The notes under the pieces: generated by a model
Told to the model about the DNA's origin: nothing
Database searches by the model: none
Seen by the model: only the letters and a program-made list of their open reading frames with translations
Translations under genes and position numbers: made by a program
Shown: positions 5,449 to 10,315 of the stretch, one piece after another
Layout: every line of letters starts with the position of its first letter
How positions within the stretch are numbered: the stretch's first letter is position 1
Assembly (NCBI GenBank): GCA_002385825.1
Contig: DGEG01000027.1
Location: forward strand, 486-10,800
DNA from: Firmicutes bacterium UBA3932
Lineage (GTDB): Bacteria > Bacillota > Clostridia > Peptostreptococcales > Anaerovoracaceae
DNA: 10,315 nt
Reading direction: 5' to 3'

Positions 5449-6579
5449 CTACATTGCCACCCCATCGATATCTTCAAGATAATACAAAGGATGAGAGCAC
5501 AAATATTCACCGCTCACATAGAGCTCCAAGGTCCCCGCTTCCTGCCAACGACGGACGGGAGCGCGAACATTTGTCGGCAAGCGATACACCACTTCAAGTT
5601 TTTCCGTTACTCCTTTCCGAAGGGGCAACATAATAGGATCTTTCGGTCCAACGAAGACATGGTCTTTGTTTCCGGAGTTTACAGGAATGGCTTTCAACAC
5701 CCTCTGCCCTTCAATGATTTTGCTCATTTCAAAGCATTCAAACGCGTAATCCATCAGTTTGTAACTGTCATTGAACCAATTCGGAGCATTCATTACCACG
5801 CAGATCAGCTCCATCCCGTTTCTCTCAGACGAAGCTACCAAAGTCCGCCCCGACCTTTTTGTATAACCAATTTTTATTCCCGTTCCGCCGGGGTATTCAA
5901 AAACAACCTTGTTTTTGTTATAAAAATGCCTGTACTTTCCCTCTTCCCGGTCGGCAACCCAGGATTTAGCTCCCGCAATCGCTTTGAATTCATGATTCTT
6001 CATGGCTTCACGAGCGATGATAGCCATATCGTAGGCAGTAGTATAATGATTTTCATCAAACAGACCGCTGGGATTCATAAAATGAGTATCCATTGCCCCC
6101 ATCGCCTGAACCCGTTCGTTCATTTTCTGAACAAATGCTTCCGTCGATCGATCGATAAGGCAGGAAATTGCCGTGGCGGCATCGTTACCCGATCGGAGCA
6201 TCAGTCCGTACACCAGGTCCCGGAGAGAAATTTTTTCTCCCGCGGAAAGGTAAATAGAAGATCCCTCTACTCCCACCGCCGCTCCCGGAATCGGAAAGAC
6301 CCGGTCCAAATCCCCGGACTCAATAGCTAAAAGCGCCGTGACGATCTTTGTAGTGCTGGCAGGATAGACCTTTCGCCTGCCGTTTTTCTCATAAAGAACT
6401 TTCCCCGTAACCTGCTCAATAACAATGGCGCTCTGGGCTGAAACATCCGGAGGGGGGGCTTGGGCAGCACCGTTCAATGGTTGAGATTCTGCAAGGCTCT
6501 CCGGCGGAACCAGCAAGCACGCTACTATAATAAAAAATATTGTAAAAGCAGTGAACAGTCGCAAATATGGATTAATCAT
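5449..6579 (-). CDS. Secreted D-alanyl-D-alanine carboxypeptidase (peptidase S11, DacB/DacF type)
   Basis: This low-molecular-weight penicillin-binding protein removes the terminal D-Ala from peptidoglycan stem peptides outside the membrane. Residues 1-30 form a signal peptide with likely cleavage after SLA; an IVAC sequence at residue 21 leaves a lipoprotein reading possible. The catalytic SxxK is STTK at 75-78 and the second motif is SGN at 130-132. The third, normally KTG, reads KIG at 236-238 in GIKIGYTKRSGRT. Residues from about 285 form the C-terminal beta-sandwich domain. The protein stops soon after it, with no clear C-terminal amphipathic anchor. The ATG at 6579 follows AAAGGAG by 5 nt; length 376 is normal. 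Inverted family B composites flank the gene on both sides. In other Bacillota a carboxypeptidase of this type also sits near scpAB, which supports the family call. Activity may be altered by the Thr-to-Ile change. Confidence 0.92.
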   Translation of the reverse strand: MINPYLRLFTAFTIFFIIVACLLVPPESLAESQPLNGAAQAPPPDVSAQSAIVIEQVTGKVLYEKNGRRKVYPASTTKIVTALLAIESGDLDRVFPIPGAAVGVEGSSIYLSAGEKISLRDLVYGLMLRSGNDAATAISCLIDRSTEAFVQKMNERVQAMGAMDTHFMNPSGLFDENHYTTAYDMAIIAREAMKNHEFKAIAGAKSWVADREEGKYRHFYNKNKVVFEYPGGTGIKIGYTKRSGRTLVASSERNGMELICVVMNAPNWFNDSYKLMDYAFECFEMSKIIEGQRVLKAIPVNSGNKDHVFVGPKDPIMLPLRKGVTEKLEVVYRLPTNVRAPVRRWQEAGTLELYVSGEYLCSHPLYYLEDIDGVAM

Positions 6580-6602
6580 ACATTCTCCTTTCGGTTCTCC
6601 GG

Positions 6603-6681
6603 TTTGTATTTGGTGTCAGACACCGAATGCAAAGAGTTGTAAAAAGTGTCAGACACCAAATACAGCAGATACCAAATACAA
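6603..6681. repeat. Family B composite repeat, upstream of the carboxypeptidase gene
   Basis: A 15-1-15 palindrome with two mismatched pairs lies at 6603-6633. The module GTTGTAAAAAGTGTCAGACA follows at about 6636-6655, then half-arms ACCAAATACA at about 6654-6663 and 6671-6680. A further loose half-arm (GGCACCAAATGCAA) continues to about 6698. The unit at 6604-6681 is an inverted copy of 5255-5330. It ends 24 nt before the carboxypeptidase start. Confidence 0.85.
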
Positions 6682-6711
6682 ACCGGCACCAAATGCAAGT
6701 TTCGCCAAATT

Positions 6712-6756
6712 AAAAAAACTCCTCTCTACTATGTTTTGCAGTAGAACAGGAGTTTT
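6712..6756 (-). terminator. Rho-independent terminator, likely for scpAB
   Basis: On the minus strand AAAACTCCT (6756-6748) pairs exactly with AGGAGTTTT (6723-6715). An inner stem CTACT/AGTAG lies within it, and the stem runs into seven T. It is about 360 nt past the scpB stop, further than usual, with repeats in between. The plus-strand reading has only four T after the stem, so the minus direction is favoured. Confidence 0.8.
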
Positions 6757-6760
6757 ATAC

Positions 6761-6786
6761 TTGCAAAAAGTGTCAGACATCAAATG
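6761..6786. repeat. 26-nt direct module, copy 1
   Basis: The module TTGCAAAAAGTGTCAGACAT plus CAAATG matches 7079-7104 at 25 of 26 positions in the same orientation. It is a relative of the GTTGTAAAAAGTG part of the family B composites. Weaker similarity continues for about 24 nt past both copies, into the last codons of scpB in the second copy. Confidence 0.75.
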
Positions 6787-6830
6787 GGAACTTCAGTTAT
6801 TTGTGAGAATAAGTGTTGAATATAACCAAT

Positions 6831-6859
6831 TTGTATTTGGTGCCAGACACAAAATACAA
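6831..6859. repeat. Family B palindrome, diverged copy
   Basis: Arms of 14 nt beginning TTGTATTTGGTG surround a central A at 6845, with two mismatched pairs. It stands alone, without the extra half-arms of the composites. Confidence 0.75.
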
Positions 6860-7078
6860 TGGACATAAAATATAATGAACCAATAGATTTGACCCCTAAT
6901 ACAATTGACCTCAATTATCGCAACAGAGTGAATTACACACAAAATAGAGCTTTATCTAATTTCGATGTTTTTTCAAATTTTTAGTTGATTTAGAAGCATG
7001 TATTTGATTTTAAAAAGCAAAAATAATCGTGGCGACTACTAGTTCCAATGATTGTATAAACGAAGCCTGAAATAAATG

Positions 7079-7104
7079 TTGCAAAAAGTGTCAGTCATCA
7101 AATG
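7079..7104. repeat. 26-nt direct module, copy 2
   Basis: This is the second copy of the module at 6761-6786, with a single difference (T instead of A after GTCAG). It begins the non-coding stretch immediately after the scpB stop codon at 7115. Confidence 0.75.
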
Positions 7105-7114
7105 CAAGATTTGG

Positions 7115-7705
7115 CTATTTGTTAGGAATCTCCAGGGTAATCTGCAGGGGATCCGCTGCTTCGCCTTCTTCGGATTCCCGGATTACATCGCTGATATCCT
7201 CCATCCGGGGCAGATCATTAAGATTTTTAAAACCGAAATTTTTCAAGAAAGTCTTTGTTGTGCCGTAGAGAATAGGCCTGCCGATTCCGGTGCTGCGGCC
7301 TACTTCCTCGATGAGGTCCTTCTTGATCAATCCTTCGATAACCCTGTCGCACTTGATGCCGCGAATCGACTCAATCTCCGCCTTTGTTACAGGCTGCTTA
7401 TAGGCGATAATGGCCAGCACCTCCATGGCGGATTGGGACAGCCTTTTCTCCTTCACCGGAGTGCAGAGCTTCCTTATGTACTCGTCGTTGCCTTCCCAGG
7501 TGCAGAATTGAAAGGCTTTATCGATTTCGCGGATTCGAATGCCGCGGTTCTGCGTCTCATACTCCATTTGAAGCTCTTTAAACAATTCGTAAGCTTCTTT
7601 ACGATCGATGTTGAAAATATCTGCGGCCACCTTTGAATCCAGGGGCTCTCCCCAGACGAACATCATGGATTCAAACGCGGATTTTATAGTTTCTCTCAAA
7701 CTCAC
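7115..7705 (-). CDS. scpB: Segregation and condensation protein B
   Basis: ScpB is the winged-helix partner that dimerises and binds the ScpA kleisin in the SMC-ScpAB condensin, which compacts and helps segregate the chromosome. The 196-residue protein has the expected two winged-helix domains, roughly 1-85 and 90-165. The second carries the family signature from MEVLAIIAYKQPVTKAEIE (94-112) through GRPILYGTTKTFL (142-154). The acidic tail after 167 is variable in the family. The start is a GTG overlapping the scpA stop by 4 nt, with AAGGAGG 8-10 nt upstream, typical of translational coupling and equal stoichiometry control. Confidence 0.96.
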   Translation of the reverse strand: MSLRETIKSAFESMMFVWGEPLDSKVAADIFNIDRKEAYELFKELQMEYETQNRGIRIREIDKAFQFCTWEGNDEYIRKLCTPVKEKRLSQSAMEVLAIIAYKQPVTKAEIESIRGIKCDRVIEGLIKKDLIEEVGRSTGIGRPILYGTTKTFLKNFGFKNLNDLPRMEDISDVIRESEEGEAADPLQITLEIPNK

Positions 7706-8463
7706 CGGTTATTCCCCTCCTTAGCGGCCATCTCCTTTTCATTGACCGTGATTACGATTTCGCCGAAATTCACGTGCTGGCGGACCTTCACCGCTTTCTG
7801 CCTCATCAGCTCCAGCATGGAAAGAAACGTCAACACCACGTTTTGCCTGGTCCGCTCACCGCCTAAAATCTCGCCGAACTTCAATCGCTTCTTCTTAATA
7901 AAAAGATGTTTGATCTGCTCGATGCGGTCCTCTATGGTCATCCGCTGGCGTTCGATAATCCGGTAGCGCTCCCGCACTTCCTCCAGGGTTTTCTTCCTTT
8001 CGAGAAACAGTTTGAACGCCTTGACAAAAGCAACCAGATCCAAATTCAAATAGATATCCGGTTCGTTGGTGTAAACGGACAGATCCTCCTGGGGCTTGGT
8101 GTGGATCCGCTGCATGCGCTCTTCCTGCTCTTCCAAAAATGCAGCAACCAGCTTGTATTGCTTGTACTCCAGCAACTTCTGCACAAGCTCGCTCCTCGGA
8201 TCCTCCATCAGCTCCTGATCGTCTTCGCTGACTCTCCTCGGGAGCAGCATCTTGGATTTGATCTCAATCAAAGTTGCGGCAAGCACCATGAATTCGCCGG
8301 CGAGATTGGCGTCGATCCTCTTCATCCGCTCCACATATTCAATATATTGTTTTGTGATCTCGGCAACCTGGATGTCGTAAATGCTCATCTCCGCATTCTC
8401 AATGAGGTAAACGAGCAAGTCGAAGGGACCTTCGAACACATCCAGCTTCACTTTGTACACCAT
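7702..8463 (-). CDS. scpA: Segregation and condensation protein A (kleisin)
   Basis: ScpA is the kleisin that bridges the two heads of the SMC dimer. The 253-residue protein begins with the family's F-E-G-P-F-D-L-L-V-Y-L-I-E (10-22) and Y-D-I-Q-V-A-E-I-T-K-Q-Y-I (29-41). It continues with EFMVLAATLIEIKSKMLLPR (57-76), the N-terminal SMC-neck binding region. A charged middle part follows, then a C-terminal winged helix (about 170-250) for the SMC cap. The ATG at 8463 follows GGAG by about 7 nt. It sits after prmC across a 100-nt gap with a tandem repeat and forms an operon with scpB. Confidence 0.96.
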   Translation of the reverse strand: MVYKVKLDVFEGPFDLLVYLIENAEMSIYDIQVAEITKQYIEYVERMKRIDANLAGEFMVLAATLIEIKSKMLLPRRVSEDDQELMEDPRSELVQKLLEYKQYKLVAAFLEEQEERMQRIHTKPQEDLSVYTNEPDIYLNLDLVAFVKAFKLFLERKKTLEEVRERYRIIERQRMTIEDRIEQIKHLFIKKKRLKFGEILGGERTRQNVVLTFLSMLELMRQKAVKVRQHVNFGEIVITVNEKEMAAKEGNNR

Positions 8464-8473
8464 AACCCACTCC

Positions 8474-8521
8474 GTCGCCAGCTTGGCAGTCTTGGTAGTC
8501 GCCAGTTTGGCAGTCTTGACA
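8474..8521. repeat. 24-bp tandem repeat (two copies) in the scpA leader
   Basis: Copies at 8474-8497 and 8498-8521 differ at three positions. Each contains GCCAGYTTGGCAGTCTTG, in which GCCA-N3-TGGC is itself palindromic. On the coding strand the unit can be read as GACTRCCAA sub-repeats. The array ends about 10 nt before the scpA start, next to its ribosome site. It could be slippage-prone, or a protein-binding site; neither is shown. Confidence 0.85.
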
Positions 8522-8543
8522 AATGTAATATATTTTAAAACCC

Positions 8544-8559
8544 CGGGATTGCCTTCCCG
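8544..8559 (-). terminator. Weak terminator-like hairpin after prmC
   Basis: On the minus strand CGGGA pairs with TCCCG around a 6-nt loop, followed by GGGTTTTAAAA. The stem is only five pairs and the T-run is short and displaced, so it may slow but not stop transcription into scpA. Confidence 0.3.
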
Positions 8560-8563
8560 CCGC

Positions 8564-9493
8564 TCATCGCTTTACATTCGATCTGTCTGCGTTTTCATTT
8601 CTTTTTATTACGGCCACCCGGTCCTTCCCGGCCAAATCCTTTATAATCTCCACCGGTCCGTAGGCGCCTGCTTCCTCCGCCAGCAGTGGCACTGTAATCC
8701 CCTGATCATACCCGATCTCTAAAAGGAGCACGCCCTCCTCCACAAGATAGCGCCAGGCCTCCTCCAAAATCCGCCTGTAGAAATCCAAACCGTCCTCACC
8801 GCCGTCCAGCGCCAGCAAAGGCTCGTGCTCCCGCACCTCCCGCATGAGAGTGGGCAACACCCCGGTGGGAATGTAAGGAGGATTGCAGACGATCATATCA
8901 AACTGCTTCCTTCCCCTGTCTTTTCTGTTTTTCGGAAAGGGCCCAAACAGATCCCCTTCCACAAAACGAATCTGCCGGTCCACACCGTTTATCCTGGCGT
9001 TCTCCTTGGCCACCTCAAGAGCATCGGAACTGATATCCGACCCCAGGACGGCTGCCTTCCGCTTGGCCTTTTTCAAATAATAGGCCAGGCTTACGGCAAT
9101 GGCTCCGCTTCCGCAGCAGAGGTCCAAAATCCGAAAACCTCCGCGAGTCTCCTTCCGCGCCTTCAAAATCTCGAGAGCCTTCTCCACCAATATTTCCGTA
9201 TCCTGCCTCGGAATCAGCACCTTCTCATTCACACGGAAGGGCAACCCCATAAACTCCTGGCTTCCCGTTATGTACTGCAGGGGCATACCCCCCGCCCGTA
9301 TATCCACCAGCCGAAAATACTCCTCGCATATCTTGTCGTCCAACTCATCCCCGTAGTGCAGGAAAAGCCAGGACTTGTCCTTTTTTAACATATGACAGAA
9401 AAGAAGCTCCGCATCCAAGCGGGGCGTTAAACATCCTTCCCGAGTAAAACGCGCTTCGGCCATGTTCAGAATATCTTTCAGCAACAGCTTCAT
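8564..9493 (-). CDS. prmC: Peptide chain release factor N5-glutamine methyltransferase
   Basis: PrmC methylates the glutamine of the GGQ motif in release factors RF1/RF2 using S-adenosylmethionine, which raises termination efficiency. The N-terminal helical domain (1-75) recognises the release factor. PLQYITGSQEFMGLPF (71-86) and VLIPRQDTEILVE (92-104) are family-typical. The SAM-binding loop is DLCCGSGAIAVSL (124-136), and the catalytic NPPY is at 204-207. The 309-residue length is slightly long because of basic insertions near 141-148 and 187-196. Its ATG overlaps the DUF1385 stop by 4 nt, so the two are co-translated. Confidence 0.95.
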   Translation of the reverse strand: MKLLLKDILNMAEARFTREGCLTPRLDAELLFCHMLKKDKSWLFLHYGDELDDKICEEYFRLVDIRAGGMPLQYITGSQEFMGLPFRVNEKVLIPRQDTEILVEKALEILKARKETRGGFRILDLCCGSGAIAVSLAYYLKKAKRKAAVLGSDISSDALEVAKENARINGVDRQIRFVEGDLFGPFPKNRKDRGRKQFDMIVCNPPYIPTGVLPTLMREVREHEPLLALDGGEDGLDFYRRILEEAWRYLVEEGVLLLEIGYDQGITVPLLAEEAGAYGPVEIIKDLAGKDRVAVIKRNENADRSNVKR

Positions 9494-10315
9494 ATTTCCG
9501 TCTTTTCCCCCATAAGAGCCTCCTCCGTCTCCGGAAACAGATTTCCTTCTATGTCCGTAATTCCGACGAACTCTTTCGGGCCCTCCGAATTCAGCACCGC
9601 CTTGAGGGCAGCGATGGCCACCTCCAACTGTTTATCGTCGGGAGGCAGCGTCGTAAGCTTCTGCAGCGCCAGGCCCGGCAAGCTCAAAATTTTTATAAAG
9701 GTAGAATTCCCCTGTCCCGCCATCCGCAACAGCTCATAGGACACCCCTGCGATAAACGGAATCAAAAGCAGCCTGGAAGCTATGCGCAATAGCAGGTTCG
9801 GCCACCCGAGCAGGGAAAAAAGCAGCAGGCTGACCACCATTACGAACATCAAAAAGCTGGTGCCGCAGCGCGGGTGCAGCGTTTCGAATTGTTTGCAATT
9901 TTCGATGGTAAGGGGCAAACGGTTTTCGTAACAGTGGATGCAGTTGTGCTCCGCGCCATGAAACTGAAACACGGTACGGATATCCTTCATGCGAGAAATC
10001 ACCGCCACATAGCCGACGAACATGAGGATGCGAAACACGCCTTCCAGCAAGTTCAACACGATCTCGTTCCGCGTAAGAAGCTCAAAAATATTGACGACCC
10101 AAGTGGGCAAAATAATAAATACCCCTACGGTGAACAAAACAGCCAGTACAACCGAAGCATAGAGCATGGCATTCAGAGCAGCTTTTTTACCAAACCGCTT
10201 TTCCAGCCAAAGAGACAGCTTGTCCGGCTCGTACTCCTGACCCCCTTCGGCATTTTCCAGAACTTCTGCCGAATAAAGCAAGGTCTTCGTCCCCGTCACC
10301 AGGGCATCCACGAAA
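9490..10315 (-). CDS. DUF1385 (YqhQ-like) membrane protein, 5' end outside the window
   Basis: The frame stays open to the window edge. The GTG at 10311 is most likely an internal valine, since the sequence reads FVDALVTGTKTLLYSAE, which matches the family some 40-60 residues after its start. About 275 residues are visible. Predicted membrane segments lie near visible residues 48-78, 86-106, 152-170 and 174-192. The conserved loop FQFHGAEHNCIHCYE (115-129) and LHPRCGTSFL (145-154) carry the His, Glu and Cys residues typical of the family; the usual Lys after AEH is Asn. The C-terminal LPPDDKQLEVAIAAL is also typical. The biochemical function of the family is not established. It pairs with prmC in many Clostridia. 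Confidence 0.9.
   Translation of the reverse strand, partial: FVDALVTGTKTLLYSAEVLENAEGGQEYEPDKLSLWLEKRFGKKAALNAMLYASVVLAVLFTVGVFIILPTWVVNIFELLTRNEIVLNLLEGVFRILMFVGYVAVISRMKDIRTVFQFHGAEHNCIHCYENRLPLTIENCKQFETLHPRCGTSFLMFVMVVSLLLFSLLGWPNLLLRIASRLLLIPFIAGVSYELLRMAGQGNSTFIKILSLPGLALQKLTTLPPDDKQLEVAIAALKAVLNSEGPKEFVGITDIEGNLFPETEEALMGEKTEI

Larger units (their letters stand above)
6580..7114. other. Repeat-rich intergenic region between scpB and the carboxypeptidase gene
   Basis: This 535-nt stretch has no convincing gene. It contains a family B composite, a rho-independent terminator, two direct copies of a 26-nt module, a further family B palindrome and, from about 6860 to 7078, an AT-rich part with no recognisable structure. 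A 41-codon plus-strand frame at 6859-6984 has no ribosome site. The AT-rich part is visibly lower in GC than the genes around it, as expected for decayed or inserted DNA. Confidence 0.7.

Noticed and set aside
5269..6330. 353-codon plus-strand open frame opposite the carboxypeptidase
   Set aside because: It is a shadow: the minus frame carries signal peptide, STTK and SGN motifs, while this one begins inside a repeat, has no ribosome site and no recognisable domain.
2264..7104. CRISPR array reading of the repeated palindromes
   Set aside because: Copies are irregularly spaced over several kb, lie in both orientations, have no unique spacers of constant length and no cas genes are near.
8516..8521. 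TTGACA on the plus strand upstream of prmC's end
   Set aside because: It has no -10 at 16-18 nt and would only produce antisense into prmC; it is part of the tandem repeat.
10309..10311. GTG as the true start of the DUF1385 gene
   Set aside because: No ribosome site can be seen, the frame is open beyond it, and the residues match an internal part of the family.

Overview
The window looks like chromosome from a spore-former-type low-to-mid GC Bacillota, most likely class Clostridia. This rests on protein similarity recognised by eye: ScpA/ScpB, a DUF1385 membrane protein next to PrmC, a secreted D-Ala-D-Ala carboxypeptidase, an Amidase_6 protein and a C_GCAxxG_C_C redox protein. AGGAGG-type ribosome sites are strong, and GTG and possibly TTG start codons are frequent. 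No species can be named. Every convincing gene is on the minus strand, so the gene order below runs from high to low coordinates.

Region 1 (10315-8564) holds the 3' part of a DUF1385 membrane protein gene, which runs off the window. It overlaps prmC, the release-factor glutamine methyltransferase, by 4 nt. The release factor gene prfA, often a neighbour of prmC, does not lie downstream. Region 2 (8521-7115) has a 24-bp tandem repeat followed by scpA and scpB, the kleisin and winged-helix subunits of the SMC condensin, overlapping by 4 nt. Region 3 (7114-6580) is a 535-nt non-coding stretch with interspersed palindromes and a rho-independent terminator. Region 4 (6579-5449) is a secreted serine D-Ala-D-Ala carboxypeptidase whose third active-site motif reads KIG instead of KTG.

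Region 5 (5448-3158) holds a PyrK-like FAD/NAD/[2Fe-2S] electron-transfer protein with an extra eight-cysteine N-terminal segment. It is followed by an unrecognised 126-residue protein with an Arg-rich tail and a short Amidase_6 protein. Region 6 (3081-2439) is a self-contained unit: near-consensus promoter, C_GCAxxG_C_C redox protein gene, terminator. Region 7 (2524-1997) is a repeat-bearing intergenic stretch ending in a likely IclR operator. Region 8 (1996-1) is an IclR regulator, a TRAP-transporter substrate-binding lipoprotein and the first 12 codons of what is probably the small TRAP permease. Together these look like an autoregulated organic-acid uptake operon.

The strongest signal not explained by genes is a set of intergenic palindromes. 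Family A is a 35-nt perfect inverted repeat (17-nt arm CAAAAATCAAAAGGGAC around one central A), present twice identically and once decayed. Family B has arms like TGTATTTGGTGTC around one central base and forms composite modules. Two composite modules, about 76 and 78 nt, lie in inverted orientation on either side of the carboxypeptidase gene. No transposase is visible, so mobilisation in trans by a transposase encoded elsewhere is only an inference.
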